DNA of 64,000 bases. It comes from Gordonia soli NBRC 108243 (lineage in GTDB: Bacteria; Actinomycetota; Actinomycetes; Mycobacteriales; Mycobacteriaceae). A program made the position numbers and the translations under genes. The DNA lies in contig NZ_BANX01000018.1 of the NCBI RefSeq assembly GCF_000334455.1, positions 46,278 to 110,277 on the forward strand, in the 5' to 3' direction. The notes under the pieces were generated by a model. The model saw only the letters and a list, made by a program, of their open reading frames with translations. It searched no databases and had not been told where the DNA came from. This document shows positions 20,299-33,657 of this stretch, piece by piece; the first letter of the stretch is position 1, and every line of letters starts with the position of its first letter.

Positions 20299-21093
20299 TC
20301 AGGGCAGGGGCCCGCCGGCGGCGATCGCCGACAGTGTCGCGAACTCGTCCGACTTCAGCGACGCACCACCGACCAGAGCACCGTCGACATCGTTCTGACC
20401 GACGATGTCGCCGACGTTCTTGGCGTTGACCGACCCGCCGTACAGGATGCGGATGCCCGCCGCTGTCGCGTCATCGGCGATCTCCGCGATCGCCGCACGG
20501 ATCGCGGAATTGACCTCCTGCGCGTCCTCGGCGCTGGCCACCCGGCCGGTGCCGATCGCCCAGACCGGCTCGTAGGCGATGACGGTCTTGCTGATGTCCT
20601 CGGCCGACAGACCTGCGAGCGAACCCTTGATCTGCGCGACGTTGTAGGCCACGTGCTCGCCCGACTCACGGACGTCGAGCCCCTCGCCGATGCAGACGAT
20701 CGGTGTGAGCCCGTGTTTGAGTGCGGCCTTCGTCTTGGCCAGCACGATCTCGTCGGTCTCAGCGTGCAGGGTGCGACGTTCGGAGTGCCCGACGACCACG
20801 TGCGTGCATCCGAGCTTCGCGAGGAAGGCACCGCTGATCTCACCGGTGTAGGCGCCCGAATCATGCTGGGAGAGATCCTGCGCACCGTAGGTGAGCAGCA
20901 GCTTGTCGCCGTCGACCACCGTCTGAACGCTGCGGATGTCGGTGAACGGCGGGATCACCGTCACGTCGACCTTGTCGAAGTACTTCGCGGGGAGTGCGAA
21001 CGCGATCTTCTGCACCAGGGCGATCGCCTCGAGATGATTCAGGTTCATCTTCCAGTTGCCCGCGATGAGCGGCTTACGAGCGGATGCGGCCAT
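20299..21093 (-). CDS. tpiA: Triosephosphate isomerase
   Basis: 264 residues. It interconverts dihydroxyacetone phosphate and glyceraldehyde 3-phosphate. Active-site residues are visible: Lys15 in GNWKMN, His103 in VVGHSERR and Glu175 in [19 protein letters not shown] and [10 protein letters not shown] bind phosphate near the C-terminus. The ATG at 21091-21093 follows GGGGAG, and only two bases separate it from the pgk stop. Third gene of the gap-pgk-tpiA operon. Confidence 0.97.
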   Translation of the reverse strand: MAASARKPLIAGNWKMNLNHLEAIALVQKIAFALPAKYFDKVDVTVIPPFTDIRSVQTVVDGDKLLLTYGAQDLSQHDSGAYTGEISGAFLAKLGCTHVVVGHSERRTLHAETDEIVLAKTKAALKHGLTPIVCIGEGLDVRESGEHVAYNVAQIKGSLAGLSAEDISKTVIAYEPVWAIGTGRVASAEDAQEVNSAIRAAIAEIADDATAAGIRILYGGSVNAKNVGDIVGQNDVDGALVGGASLKSDEFATLSAIAAGGPLP

Positions 21094-21095
21094 CG

Positions 21096-22316
21096 TCACT
21101 CCCCTGTTCGTTCCAGCACGGCCAGGCCGGGCAGTTCCTTGCCCTCCAGGTACTCCAGTGAGGCACCGCCACCGGTGGAGATGTGTGAGAAGTCGGAATC
21201 GGGCAGGCCGAGTGTGCGGACCGCGGCGGCGGAGTCGCCACCACCGACGACGGTGAACGCACCCTTGGCGGTGGTCGCGGCGATCGCCTCGGCCACACCT
21301 CTCGTGCCCGACGCGAACTTCTCGAACTCGAAGACGCCGGAGGGGCCGTTCCAGAAGATGGTCTGCGCACCGGACAGGACCGCGGCGAACCGCTTGACCG
21401 ACTCCGGACCGATGTCCAGGCCCGACCATCCGTCGGGGATCTCCTCGACGGGGACGATCGACGAGTCGGCGTCCGCGGCGAAGCGGTCGGCGATCACCAC
21501 GTCCACGGGCAGATGGATCACATCGCCGAAACGGTCCAGCAGATCCTTGCAGACCGAGATCTGGTCTTCCTGCAGAAGCGAGGATCCGACCGAATGTCCC
21601 TGTGCGGCAAGGAAGGTGAACGCCATACCGCCACCGATGACCAAGGTGTCGACCTTGGGGGCCAACGCCTCGATGACGCCCAGCTTGTCCGAGACCTTGG
21701 AACCGCCGAGCACGACCGCGTACGGCCGGGTCACCTCGTCGGTGAGCTTCGACAGAACGTCGACCTCGGCGGCGACGAGTTCGCCCGCGTAGTTCGGCAG
21801 CAGCTTCGCGACGTCGTAGACCGACGCCTGCTTGCGATGGACCACACCGAATCCGTCCGAGACGAACGCTCCGTCGTCCCCGACCAGTTCCACGAGGGCC
21901 GCCGCCAGCGACTCGCGCTCGGCGTCGTCCTTCGACGTCTCGCGCGGGTCGAACCGGATGTTCTCCAGCAACAACACGTCGCCGTCGGTGAGGCCCTCCG
22001 CCCGCGCGAGGGCGTCGGTGCCGACGACGTCACCGGCCAGCTGGACGTTACGACCGAGCTCTGCGCCGAGCCGCTCCGCCACCGGCGCGAGCGAGAACTG
22101 CGGGTCCGGCTCGCCCTTCGGGCGACCCAGGTGGGCGGTGATGATGACCTTGGCGCCGGCCTCGATGAGGGCGGTGAGCGTCGGCAGGGAGGCCAGGATG
22201 CGGCCCGGATCGGTGATCGTCGTCCCATCGAGCGGGACGTTGAAATCCGACCGGACCAGCACCCCGCGTCCCGAGACGCCCTCGTCCAGAAGGTCCTTCA
22301 GTGTGCGGACAGCCAT
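21096..22316 (-). CDS. pgk: Phosphoglycerate kinase
   Basis: 406 residues. It makes ATP from 1,3-bisphosphoglycerate. The N-terminal [10 protein letters not shown] motif binds substrate, HLGRPKG supplies the conserved His/Arg, and the C-terminal GGGDSAAAV loop near residue 370 binds nucleotide. The protein is slightly shorter than some paralogues but complete. It starts with ATG 28 bases after gap and is followed two bases later by tpiA, so one message likely carries all three glycolytic genes. Confidence 0.97.
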   Translation of the reverse strand: MAVRTLKDLLDEGVSGRGVLVRSDFNVPLDGTTITDPGRILASLPTLTALIEAGAKVIITAHLGRPKGEPDPQFSLAPVAERLGAELGRNVQLAGDVVGTDALARAEGLTDGDVLLLENIRFDPRETSKDDAERESLAAALVELVGDDGAFVSDGFGVVHRKQASVYDVAKLLPNYAGELVAAEVDVLSKLTDEVTRPYAVVLGGSKVSDKLGVIEALAPKVDTLVIGGGMAFTFLAAQGHSVGSSLLQEDQISVCKDLLDRFGDVIHLPVDVVIADRFAADADSSIVPVEEIPDGWSGLDIGPESVKRFAAVLSGAQTIFWNGPSGVFEFEKFASGTRGVAEAIAATTAKGAFTVVGGGDSAAAVRTLGLPDSDFSHISTGGGASLEYLEGKELPGLAVLERTGE

Positions 22317-22344
22317 GTTCGCGGGTCTCCTCGTGAACTGCGTG

Positions 22345-23463
<1,119 letters not shown>

Positions 23464-23516
23464 GTCGGCGCACGTCGAGACCACAGCACAGGGTGTGACC
23501 GATGGCCGAGCGCTGG

Positions 23517-24500
23517 TCAGGCGTCGTCGAGCAGCTCCGTGGTGACCGCCGACTCGGTGTCGGGGATGCCGTCGGTCCGCGCCTTCTTGTCCGCCATCGA
23601 CAGCAGACGCCGGATCCGTCCGGCGACGGCGTCCTTGGTCATCGGCGGGTCGGCCAGCTGCCCCAGCTCCTCCAGCGATGCCTGCCGGTGGGTGACGCGC
23701 AACTGGCCGGCCGCGACCAGATGGTCGGGGACCTCGTCGCCGAGGATCTCCAGCGCACGCTCGACGCGAGCGGCGGCGGCGACCGCGGCACGTGCCGAGC
23801 GGCGGAGATTGGCGTCGTCGAAGTTGGCCAGGCGGTTGGCGGTCGCCCGCACCTCGCGCCGCATGCGACGCTCCTCCCAGACCAGGCGCGTGTCGTGGGC
23901 GCCCATCCTGGTGAGCAGCGCACCGATGGCCTCTCCGTCGCGGATCACCACGCGGTCGGCGCCGCGCACCTCGCGAGCCTTGGCCGCGACGCCCAGGCGT
24001 CGTGCTGCGCCGACGAGCGCCAACGCCGCCTCCGGTCCGGGACAACTCACCTCCAGCGCCGACGAGCGGCCGGGTTCGGTGAGCGACCCGTGCGCGAGAA
24101 ATGCTCCGCGCCAAGCAGCTTCCGCATCGGCGACACTGCCGCCGACAACCTGGGCGGGCAGCCCCCGGACCGGTCGACCGCGGAGGTCGAGCAGCCCGGT
24201 CTGCCGGGCCAGGCCCTCGCCGTCCTTGGTGATGCGCACGATGTAGCGCGCACTCTTGCGGATCCCGCCGCCACGCAGGACGTGGACGTCGGATTGGTAG
24301 CCGTACAGGTCGAAGATCTCGCGCCGGAGTCGGCGGGCGACGTTGCCGAGGTCCACCTCGGCCTCCACCACCACCCGGCCGGCCACGATCTGCAGCCCAC
24401 CGGCGAAGCGCAACAGTGCGGACACCTCGGCTTTCCGACAACTCACCTGCGTGACGGTCAGACGACTCAGTTCGTCCTTCACCGCCGCGGTCATCGCCAC
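23517..24500 (-). CDS. whiA: WhiA, sporulation/cell-division-type DNA-binding regulator
   Basis: 327 residues from the GTG at 24498-24500, which has AGGAGG ten bases upstream and gives the V-A-M-T start seen in mycobacterial WhiA. An N-terminal LAGLIDADG homing-endonuclease-like fold ([20 protein letters not shown] region) is fused to a C-terminal helix-turn-helix ending in [18 protein letters not shown]. In Streptomyces WhiA works with WhiB on division genes; in non-sporulating relatives it affects growth and division. It is the last gene of the uvrC-rapZ-yvcK-whiA run, 151 bp after yvcK. A minus-strand TAGTCT at 24649-24654 could be an extra promoter overlapping the yvcK stop. Confidence 0.96.
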   Translation of the reverse strand: MAMTAAVKDELSRLTVTQVSCRKAEVSALLRFAGGLQIVAGRVVVEAEVDLGNVARRLRREIFDLYGYQSDVHVLRGGGIRKSARYIVRITKDGEGLARQTGLLDLRGRPVRGLPAQVVGGSVADAEAAWRGAFLAHGSLTEPGRSSALEVSCPGPEAALALVGAARRLGVAAKAREVRGADRVVIRDGEAIGALLTRMGAHDTRLVWEERRMRREVRATANRLANFDDANLRRSARAAVAAAARVERALEILGDEVPDHLVAAGQLRVTHRQASLEELGQLADPPMTKDAVAGRIRRLLSMADKKARTDGIPDTESAVTTELLDDA

Positions 24501-24651
24501 CGGTCCCTGTCCTCCTGTCACCTGGTCCAGCACATCCTTCTCCACCCGAGGTCGGTCATCGCTCGTGCTGTCGACTCGTCGCGCGGGGATCCGACCGCCG
24601 ACGGTGTTCGCCGGCGCACCCCGATCGGCTCCGATCTCGCGCCCGGTAAGA

Positions 24652-25746
24652 CTATCGACTCAATTCACCTTCGCACAGTTCGTTCACCAGGATCGCGACT
24701 TTAGCGGGGTCATGGACCGGCTTGCCGGGCCGGGCCAGATCGCCGACATGCAGTCGGGCACCGAAGAGTTCCGCAGCGCGCACCAGGTGCTCGCGTTCAC
24801 GCCCGGCGGGCACCGAGGCCGCATCGACCACGATGTCGTCGATGCGGAACGAGTCGGCGTGGGCGTGGAGCACGTGCAGGTGCCGTTCCACCGAGAAGCC
24901 GGTCGTCTCCCCTGGCTCCGGGGCAAGGTTGACGAACAGCATCTTGCGCGCCGACGTCTCCCGCAGCGCCCGCAATTGCTCCGGGACGAGGACGTGCGGG
25001 ATCACGCTGGAGAACCAGGACCCCGGACCGAGCACCACCAGATCGGCGGCGCCGATCGCGGCGATCGCGTCGTCGCAGGCCGGCGGGTCGTTCGGCAGCA
25101 ACCGGACCCGTCGCACCTTGCCCGGCGTGGTCGCGACCGCGACCTGGCCACGGATGCATCGGCTGATCCGCGGATCACTCTCGAGTCCGGAGACGTCGGC
25201 CTCGATCTCGAGCGGCACCGTCGACATCGGCAGCACCCGACCGTCGACGCCGAACAGCGCCACCAGTTCGTCGAGCGCGAGGACCGGATCCTCGAGGACC
25301 TCGGTGAGACCGGCGAGCACGAGATTGCCGACGGGGTGCCCGGCGAGAGCCCCGCGTCCGCCGAAACGGTGCTGGAGCATCTGCGCCCAGAGTTCGCGAC
25401 GATCGGCCACCGGCTCTTCGTCCAGCCCGGTCGAGGCACCGGCGGCGTCGCGGGCCGCCGGAGCGGACATCAACGCGGACATCGCCATCCGGAGGTCGCC
25501 GGGCGGGATCACGCCGAGCTCGGCGCGGAGTCGGCCCGACGATCCGCCGTCGTCGGCGACCGTCACCACCGCGGTGACGTGCGGGCTGAGGTAACGCATC
25601 GCAGTCAGCGTCGCGTACAGGCCGTGGCCGCCGCCGAGCGCGACGATGCGCGGCGCTGCGCGGTCCGCGGTCGCCTCACCGGGATCGGCCTCCTCCAGCC
25701 GGACCTCGATGGGTGCGGTGTCGCCGGCCCCCACACCCGGTGTCAT
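24652..25746 (-). CDS. YvcK/CofD-like UDP-sugar-binding protein
   Basis: 364 residues. The N-terminal Rossmann-like motif [18 protein letters not shown] and [13 protein letters not shown] identify the YvcK family, which binds UDP-GlcNAc and is needed for cell-wall homeostasis and growth on gluconeogenic carbon sources. The first 32 residues are a poorly conserved leader. The gene overlaps rapZ by four bases (ATGA), reflecting the widely conserved rapZ-yvcK-whiA cluster. The M. tuberculosis counterpart is Rv1422 (CuvA). Lactyl-F420-type CofD activity is not expected because the neighbours are not F420 genes. Confidence 0.93.
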   Translation of the reverse strand: MTPGVGAGDTAPIEVRLEEADPGEATADRAAPRIVALGGGHGLYATLTAMRYLSPHVTAVVTVADDGGSSGRLRAELGVIPPGDLRMAMSALMSAPAARDAAGASTGLDEEPVADRRELWAQMLQHRFGGRGALAGHPVGNLVLAGLTEVLEDPVLALDELVALFGVDGRVLPMSTVPLEIEADVSGLESDPRISRCIRGQVAVATTPGKVRRVRLLPNDPPACDDAIAAIGAADLVVLGPGSWFSSVIPHVLVPEQLRALRETSARKMLFVNLAPEPGETTGFSVERHLHVLHAHADSFRIDDIVVDAASVPAGREREHLVRAAELFGARLHVGDLARPGKPVHDPAKVAILVNELCEGELSR

Positions 25747-26669
25747 TCGCGCCCCAGGTCGCGATGGAGCACCCGGACGTCGTAGGTCGATCGACCGGTT
25801 TCGTCCTTCTCCTGGCCGAGGAGACGTGCCAGCGCCTCGGTGATGGCAACGCTGCGATGCTTGCCGCCCGTGCAGCCGACACTGATCGTCATGTAGCGCT
25901 TACCTTCCCGGAGGTAGCCCTGCCCGACGAGTCGGACCAGGTCGACGTAGAGCGCGAGGAAGTCGGTGGCCCCGGGCCTCCCCAACACGTAGTCGCGGAC
26001 GGGCTCTTCCTGTCCCGTGTGGTCGCGCAGTTCGGGAATCCAGTGCGGATTGGGCAGGAATCGGACATCGGCCACCAGATCGGAGTCGATCGGCAACCCG
26101 TACTTGAAGCCGAATGACTGCACCGCCACACTCAACCGGTTGTCGGTGTCGTGCGGGTAGGCGTCCTCGACGACTTCCCGCAGCTTCGCCACCGACAGTG
26201 CCGACGTCTCGACGACCAGATCGGCGTAGTCTTTGATCGGCGCCAGGATCGCGCGCTCACGCGCGATGCCGTCGACCAGGGTGTCCTTGCCCTGCAACGG
26301 ATGCCGCCTGCGGACCTGCTCGAACCGCCGGACCAGCATCTGATCACTGGCGTCGAGGAACAACACCCTGGTGCGCACCCCGGTGTCCTCCAACGACTTC
26401 CGGACCTCGACCAGGCGGTCGCCGATGGTCGCGTCGGACGCCCGGATCACCATCGCCAGACGCGCGGTGGGCACCGCTCCTGCCCTGATCGTGTCGACCA
26501 TGGTCGCGATGAGGCTGGGCGGCACGTTGTCGGCGACGTACCATCCGTCGTCCTCGAGCACGTTGGCCGCGGTGGAGCGTCCCGCACCGGACATGCCCGC
26601 CACGAACAAGACCACGAGACCGTCCGGGGCGGTGGGGGTTCCATCGTCTGCCGGTGACGCGGCGGTCAT
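25743..26669 (-). CDS. rapZ: RapZ-family nucleotide-binding protein
   Basis: 308 residues from the ATG at 26667-26669, which is preceded by AGGAGG. The P-loop is GMSGAGRST with the Arg-for-Lys substitution common in this family. The C-terminal domain contains FLPNPHWIPELRDHTG and GCTGGKHRSVAI, the phosphosugar-binding part. In Escherichia coli RapZ senses glucosamine 6-phosphate and delivers a small RNA to RNase E; in Actinobacteria its partner is unknown, but it is always beside yvcK and whiA. The stop overlaps the yvcK start. An open frame extends 49 codons upstream but without conservation. Confidence 0.95.
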   Translation of the reverse strand: MTAASPADDGTPTAPDGLVVLFVAGMSGAGRSTAANVLEDDGWYVADNVPPSLIATMVDTIRAGAVPTARLAMVIRASDATIGDRLVEVRKSLEDTGVRTRVLFLDASDQMLVRRFEQVRRRHPLQGKDTLVDGIARERAILAPIKDYADLVVETSALSVAKLREVVEDAYPHDTDNRLSVAVQSFGFKYGLPIDSDLVADVRFLPNPHWIPELRDHTGQEEPVRDYVLGRPGATDFLALYVDLVRLVGQGYLREGKRYMTISVGCTGGKHRSVAITEALARLLGQEKDETGRSTYDVRVLHRDLGRE

Positions 26670-26721
26670 CGCCGACCTCCTGCTCGCTCGCTGATGCCGG
26701 CGACGGCGGGACAGGGCATCG

Positions 26722-28800
26722 TCATTGCTCTCCTCCACCCAATGCGGCACGGACGGCCCGTGCCGTGGCGATCCCGATGCCGGGAACCTCCGAGATGTCC
26801 TCGAGGGTCGCCTCACGCAGTCGCGCCACCGACCCGAAATGGGTCACCAGCGCGGTACGCCGGGTGTGCCCGAGCCCGGGCACACCGTCGAGCACCGATT
26901 CGGTCATTCGCTTGCTGCGCTTGCTGCGATGGAACGTGATGGCGAAACGATGCGCCTCGTCACGCACCCGTTGCAGGAGGAACAGGGCCTCGCTGGTTCG
27001 GGGCAGGATCACCGGGTCGTCCTCGCCGGGGACCCAGACCTCCTCGAGCCTCTTGGCCAACCCGACGATCGAGACGTCGGTGATGCCTAGCTCGTCCAGG
27101 ACGGCGGCCGCCGCATGGACCTGCGGGGCACCGCCGTCGACCACGAACAAGTTGGGCGGGTAGGCGAATCGGCGCGGACGACCGGTCGTCGGGTCGATTC
27201 CGGGTCGTGGATTCGTGTCGGCTTCGTCGATCACCGCGACCGACGAAGCCGCGCCGCGGTCGCCACCCACTCCGGCGGCGGTCGCACTCGACCCGCCGGT
27301 GCTCGGGGATTCCGCGGTCGTCGGATCGGTCGGGCCGGAGTCGTCCGGAGCCTGATCGGCGCGATGACGGAGGAATCGCCGCCGGGTCACCTCGGCGATG
27401 GAGGCGACGTCGTCGGAGCGTCCCTCACCGGCTGCCTCACGGATCGAGTAGTGACGGTAGTCGGACTTGCGGGGCAGACCGTCCTCGAAGACCACCAGCG
27501 ACGCGACCACGTCGGTGCCCTGGACGTGCGAGATGTCGATGCACTCGATCCGTAACGGCGCCTGGTCGAGGCCGAGAGCCTCCTGGATCTCGGTCAGCGC
27601 GGCCGACCGGGTGGTGAGATCTCCTGCGCGACGGAGCTTGTGCTGTGCCAGGGCCTCCCCCGCATTGCGCGTGACGGTCTCGAACAGCGCCTTCTTGTCG
27701 CCTCGCTGTGGCACGCGGAGACTGACACGACTCCCCCGTAGCTCCGACAACCAGTCCTGGAGTTCCTCGTGGTCGGCGGGCAGATCGCCGACGAGGACCT
27801 CCCGGGGAATGGACTCGCCACGCACCCGGTCGTCGTCGATCTCGACCGTCGCGTCGAGGTCGACCTGGGCGCCGTAGAACTGCGTGAGGAACTGGCCGAC
27901 CTGTTCGCCCGCCGAGTCGTCATCGGAACGTTCGACCACCCAGCCACGCTGACCGCGGACGCGTCCGTCCCGGACATGGAACACCTGCACCGACATCTCC
28001 AGCTGGTCCCCGACCATCGCGATGACGTCGGCGTCGGTGCCGTCCCCGAGGACGACGGCCTGCTTCTCCATGGCGCGGCGCATCGCCCCGACGTCGTCCC
28101 GTAGCCGGGCGGCACGTTCGAAGTCGAGTTGCTCTGCGGATGTACTCATCTCACGCTCGAGCCGCTTGATCATCAGGTCGGTGCGGCCGGCTAGGAAGTC
28201 GCAGAAGTCATCGACGATCTCGCGGTGTTCCTGAGCGCTGACCCGACCGATGCAGGGGGCGGAACACTTGTCGATGTACCCCAGCAGACAGGGGCGGTCG
28301 ATCTGACGATGCCGTTTGAACACTCCCGTCGAGCAGGTGCGCGCCGGGAAGACCCGGGTCAACAGATCGACCGTCTCGCGGATCGCCCAGGCGTGGGCAT
28401 ACGGTCCGAAATAGCGGACCCCGCGTCGGCGTGGCCCGCGATAGACGAACAGTCGCGGGTACTCCTCGTTCAGCGTGACCGCGAGCATCGGATACGTCTT
28501 GTCGTCGCGATAGCGGACGTTGAAACGCGGATCGAATTCCTTGATCCAGTTGTATTCGAGCTGGAGGGCCTCGACCTCGGTGCCGACGACGGTCCACTCG
28601 ACCGAGGCCGCTGTGGTGACCATCTGCCGGGTCCTGGGATGGAGCGAGGCGATGTCGGCGAAGTACGACGTGAGTCGCGACCGCAGACTCTTGGCCTTGC
28701 CGACGTAGATGACCCGACCGTGCTTGTCGCGGAACTTGTAGACCCCGGGGTCGGTCGGGATCGTCCCGGGTGCGGGACGGTAGGTAGTCGGGTCGGCCAC
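26722..28800 (-). CDS. uvrC: Excinuclease ABC subunit C
   Basis: 692 residues from the GTG at 28798-28800. UvrC makes both incisions in nucleotide excision repair. Domains in order: GIY-YIG nuclease (GVYKF...[14 protein letters not shown], first 95 residues), a Cys-rich loop ([11 protein letters not shown]...[13 protein letters not shown]), the UVR motif near 210-245, the RNase H-like nuclease ([13 protein letters not shown] ... LFVVDGG), and tandem helix-hairpin-helix motifs at the end. A low-complexity Ser/Thr/Ala/Pro linker of about 60 residues (about 480-540) interrupts the second nuclease domain and is longer than in M. tuberculosis. TAGCCT seven bases before the GTG, with no ribosome site, suggests a leaderless mRNA. 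Confidence 0.96.
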   Translation of the reverse strand: MADPTTYRPAPGTIPTDPGVYKFRDKHGRVIYVGKAKSLRSRLTSYFADIASLHPRTRQMVTTAASVEWTVVGTEVEALQLEYNWIKEFDPRFNVRYRDDKTYPMLAVTLNEEYPRLFVYRGPRRRGVRYFGPYAHAWAIRETVDLLTRVFPARTCSTGVFKRHRQIDRPCLLGYIDKCSAPCIGRVSAQEHREIVDDFCDFLAGRTDLMIKRLEREMSTSAEQLDFERAARLRDDVGAMRRAMEKQAVVLGDGTDADVIAMVGDQLEMSVQVFHVRDGRVRGQRGWVVERSDDDSAGEQVGQFLTQFYGAQVDLDATVEIDDDRVRGESIPREVLVGDLPADHEELQDWLSELRGSRVSLRVPQRGDKKALFETVTRNAGEALAQHKLRRAGDLTTRSAALTEIQEALGLDQAPLRIECIDISHVQGTDVVASLVVFEDGLPRKSDYRHYSIREAAGEGRSDDVASIAEVTRRRFLRHRADQAPDDSGPTDPTTAESPSTGGSSATAAGVGGDRGAASSVAVIDEADTNPRPGIDPTTGRPRRFAYPPNLFVVDGGAPQVHAAAAVLDELGITDVSIVGLAKRLEEVWVPGEDDPVILPRTSEALFLLQRVRDEAHRFAITFHRSKRSKRMTESVLDGVPGLGHTRRTALVTHFGSVARLREATLEDISEVPGIGIATARAVRAALGGGEQ

Positions 28801-28807
28801 GGATCCC

Positions 28808-28813
28808 AGGCTA
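28808..28813 (-). promoter_or_regulatory. -10 box (TAGCCT) for leaderless uvrC
   Basis: TAGCCT on the minus strand is seven bases from the GTG of uvrC. There is no Shine-Dalgarno sequence, and the encoded protein then begins V-A-D-P-T-T-Y-R-P, as in mycobacterial UvrC. This supports the GTG over the in-frame ATG eight codons upstream. Confidence 0.55.
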
Positions 28814-28924
28814 GTACGCACCACCCACAGAGCGGCTGCACCCGAGGTCGACGGGGTACGCGCTGCATCTGGTAGCGCGTAGTCCGACGCCCCGTGCCGG
28901 TCGCGTCACGCGATCGGCGGCTGA

Positions 28925-31311
<2,387 letters not shown>

Positions 31312-31315
<4 letters not shown>

Positions 31316-31944
31316 TTCACATCAGGCTGCACGGCGGCGGTCGCCGGGTGCAGACGCTCCACATACTTCGCGATCACGTCGGCCTCGAGGTTCACCGGGT
31401 CTCCGATGGACACGGAACCGAGGGTGGTCTCGTCGAGGGTCGTCGGGATCAACGAGATCTCGAACCAGGTCTGTTCCCCGGGCGCACCATCCGACAACGC
31501 CGAGACGGTCAGGGACACCCCGTCGACCGTGATCGACCCCTTCTCGACGATGTAGCGGCTGATCGCGTCGGGGACGGCGATCCGGACGACGGTCCAGTGC
31601 TCGGACGGACTCACGGAGACGACCTCACCGACCCCATCGACGTGCCCCTGCACTATGTGCCCGCCGAACCGTCCACCGGCGGCCATGGCGCGCTCGAGGT
31701 TGACCCGCGATCCGGTACCGAGGCGGGCGAGCGAACTGCGGTCGAGGGTCTCCGCCATGACGTCGACGGTGAACGCGTCGGGGCTCTGTTCGACGACGGT
31801 CAGGCAGACGCCGTTGACCGAGATGGAATCGCCGAAGGATGCATCGCTGGTGACCAGTGGTCCTCGGACGGTGATGCGCGCCGCGTCGGACAACTCCTCG
31901 CGGGCGACGATGGTGCCGAGTTCTTCGACGATCCCAGTGAACAC
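31312..31944 (-). CDS. ribE: Riboflavin synthase alpha chain
   Basis: 210 residues. Two tandem lumazine-binding repeats: [10 protein letters not shown] ... [14 protein letters not shown] in the first and [15 protein letters not shown] ... [14 protein letters not shown] in the second. It dismutates lumazine to riboflavin. It begins with GTG at 31942-31944, with GAGGAG six bases upstream. It is the first gene of ribE-ribBA-ribH-(PH protein) and lies directly behind an FMN riboswitch. A hairpin can cover its ribosome-binding site. Confidence 0.95.
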
Positions 31945-31948
31945 GCAA

Positions 31949-31973
31949 CGCTCCTCTGTGCTCGCTCGGAGCG
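31949..31973 (-). promoter_or_regulatory. Hairpin masking the ribE Shine-Dalgarno
   Basis: In the transcript CGCUCC (31973-31968) can pair with GGAGCG (31954-31949) across a 13-base loop. The second arm contains the GGAG of the ribE ribosome-binding site. This is a plausible OFF structure for the riboswitch upstream, pointing to control of translation rather than termination. Inference from base pairing only. Confidence 0.45.
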
Positions 31974-32000
31974 GAGAGGGCGCACAGGTGTCGCCTGTTC

Positions 32001-32150
32001 TCTCATATCCGGACTGTGACCGTCGGCTCCGGAATCACACCGGATCTGCTGACCTCGCCGTTGTCGGCGAGCGCTCGCGGGCTTCCGTCCACACGCACTG
32101 ACGTGCGGACGATCACCGCCGGTGGGGACTTTCACCCCGCCCCGAGAACT
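32001..32150 (-). promoter_or_regulatory. FMN riboswitch (RFN element)
   Basis: On the minus strand the conserved RFN blocks appear in order: GGGGCGGGGUGAAAGUCCCC, ACCGGCGGU, AGCCCGCGAGCG, GGUCAGCAGAUCCGGUGUGAUUCC and GGAGCCGACGGUCACAGUCC, ending with GGAUAUGAGAGAA. They form the six-helix FMN aptamer. It lies 57 bases before the ribE start and reads in the same direction, so FMN should repress ribE-ribBA-ribH. A TAGCGT -10 box at 32160-32165 would start the RNA just upstream of the aptamer. Confidence 0.96.
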
Positions 32151-32159
32151 ATGTCCTCG

Positions 32160-32165
32160 ACGCTA
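32160..32165 (-). promoter_or_regulatory. -10 box (TAGCGT) for the riboflavin operon
   Basis: TAGCGT on the minus strand fits TANNNT. A start about seven bases downstream (near 32153) would place the first nucleotides immediately before the first stem of the FMN aptamer. No clear -35 box. Confidence 0.5.
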
Positions 32166-32265
32166 GCACGGGCTCCCGAGCACCCGATATCCCGCATTCA
32201 TCGCGAGCGCAAATCCGAGCCGGTCACCGACCTGCCGATGCACGCCGGAAGCACCGCGCCCGGAC

Positions 32266-32271
32266 TACGAT
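32266..32271 (+). promoter_or_regulatory. -10 box (TACGAT) for the LapA-like gene
   Basis: TACGAT on the plus strand, about 70 bp before the ATG at 32342, fits TANNNT. It would drive the small membrane protein gene divergently from the riboflavin operon. The spacer 32166-32265 holds nothing else recognisable. Confidence 0.35.
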
Positions 32272-32341
32272 GTGACCATCGTCTCGTCGGTCGGCGGCAC
32301 TTCCGACCGTCGCCACGGGACCGGGAGAACGGAGACCTCCG

Positions 32342-32596
32342 ATGTCCGACCGCGCAACCGTCGACGCCCCGTCCAGCCATGCCGGTCCGGGTGCCCGCGC
32401 GCTGGCGCTGGTACGCCGACAATGGTTGCCGATCCTACTGGCGGTGATCGCGGTGGTGTTCATCGTCCAGAACCGGCAGCGGACGCGCATCGACTTCCTC
32501 TTCCTGCACGTCACGACGCCCCTCTGGCTCACGCTCACGATCGTGTGCCTGATCGGAGTGGTCATCGGCTGGTTCGCTCGTCGCCGACGTCGGTAA
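32342..32596 (+). CDS. LapA-domain (DUF1049) small membrane protein
   Basis: 84 residues with two membrane helices (about 29-44 and 58-75) separated by the short periplasm-side segment QNRQRTRIDFLFLHVTTP. It ends in a cytoplasmic Arg-rich tail. The Q-N-x3-x-x-D/E-F-x-F-L motif between the helices is characteristic of the LapA domain, first described in lipopolysaccharide assembly; in Actinobacteria its role is unknown. GGAGACC lies a few bases before the ATG. It converges on ribD with a 10-bp gap. Confidence 0.85.
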   Translation: MSDRATVDAPSSHAGPGARALALVRRQWLPILLAVIAVVFIVQNRQRTRIDFLFLHVTTPLWLTLTIVCLIGVVIGWFARRRRR

Positions 32597-32606
32597 CAGC
32601 ATCCCG

Positions 32607-33653
32607 TCAGGTGGGATTCGTAGGACGTCCGAGCCGGATGCGCACATCTGGATCGAGGCCGTCGACTCCGGTGATCGAGAAACCTCGCGCGTCGGTCAGG
32701 GTCTGCACGGACGGGATGTCGATGGATGCCGCGCCTGCGCCGAGGATCGTCGGCGCCAGGAAGAGATCGACCTCGTCGACGAGGTCGGCGGCGAGGAACG
32801 CACCGATGATCGCCGGCCCGCCTTCGACCAGGACCCACAGCGCGTCCGGCAGAGCCGCGAGCACATCGGCGGGATCGTGTGATCCGACCTGCACGAACGG
32901 TGCCGCGTCATCGGCGACACGAGCATCGGCGGGGAGCCGGCGCCGCCCCATCGCGACGCGCGTCGGCTGGTGCGGGTAGAGGTGTCCGTCGGCATGTCGG
33001 GCAGTCAGTGACGGATCGTCGCGGATCACTGTCCCCGTACCCACGACGATCGCGTCCAGCCGGGCCCGCTGCTCGTGGACGGCCGCACGTGCTCGTGGAC
33101 CGGTGATCCATTGGCTGGTGCCGTCCGGGGCGGCGATCCGTCCGTCGAGCGTGCTCGCTATCTTGGCGGTCACGAACGGTCGGCCGACGCGCTGTCGGAA
33201 CAGCCAGTGGCGCAACGGTCCCGCTTCCGCGTCGGTGCGGGCGACATCGCCGACCACGTCGATCCCCGCCGCACGCAGGGTCGCCGCGCCACCGCCGGCG
33301 ACCGGCGAGAGATCGGGGACCGCGTAGCGGACCGCCGCGACCCCGGCATCGATGAGTGCGCGGGCGCACGGTCCGGTCCGACCCGTGTGATTGCAGGGTT
33401 CGAGAGTGACGACGGCAGTGCCACCGCGCGCGGCCGGGCCGGCGTCACGTAAAGCCATCACCTCGGCGTGCGGGCCGCCGGGCGGCTGTGTTGCGCCCCG
33501 ACCGACGACGGCCCCGTCCCGATCGAGGATGACGGCACCCACCGGAGGGTTCGGCGAGCTCGATCCCTGCGATCCCACCGACTCGGCGATCGCGGTCGCC
33601 ATCGCCGTGGCGATCGTCGGATCGATCGCGGCCGGATCGAGGTCGTCTGGCAT
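32607..33653 (-). CDS. ribD: Bifunctional riboflavin deaminase/reductase RibD
   Basis: 348 residues. The N-terminal deaminase (about 10-145) has zinc-site residues His62 and Glu64 in PHAEVMAL, Cys87 in LEPCNHTGRTGPC and Cys96. The C-terminal reductase (about 155-345) contains VTAKIASTLDGRIA and VEGGPAIIGAFL for NADPH binding. It performs the second and third steps of the pyrimidine branch of riboflavin synthesis. The ATG at 33651-33653 starts before the rpe stop region with a gap of only four bases, so it is co-transcribed with rpe rather than with the ribE operon. It has no riboswitch of its own. Confidence 0.95.
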   Translation of the reverse strand: MPDDLDPAAIDPTIATAMATAIAESVGSQGSSSPNPPVGAVILDRDGAVVGRGATQPPGGPHAEVMALRDAGPAARGGTAVVTLEPCNHTGRTGPCARALIDAGVAAVRYAVPDLSPVAGGGAATLRAAGIDVVGDVARTDAEAGPLRHWLFRQRVGRPFVTAKIASTLDGRIAAPDGTSQWITGPRARAAVHEQRARLDAIVVGTGTVIRDDPSLTARHADGHLYPHQPTRVAMGRRRLPADARVADDAAPFVQVGSHDPADVLAALPDALWVLVEGGPAIIGAFLAADLVDEVDLFLAPTILGAGAASIDIPSVQTLTDARGFSITGVDGLDPDVRIRLGRPTNPT

Positions 33654-33657
33654 CGGC

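Noticed and set aside
24649..24654. Firm separate whiA promoter (TAGTCT over the yvcK stop)
   Set aside because: One hexamer with no -35 box and a 140-base leader is too little to claim; mentioned only in the whiA entry.
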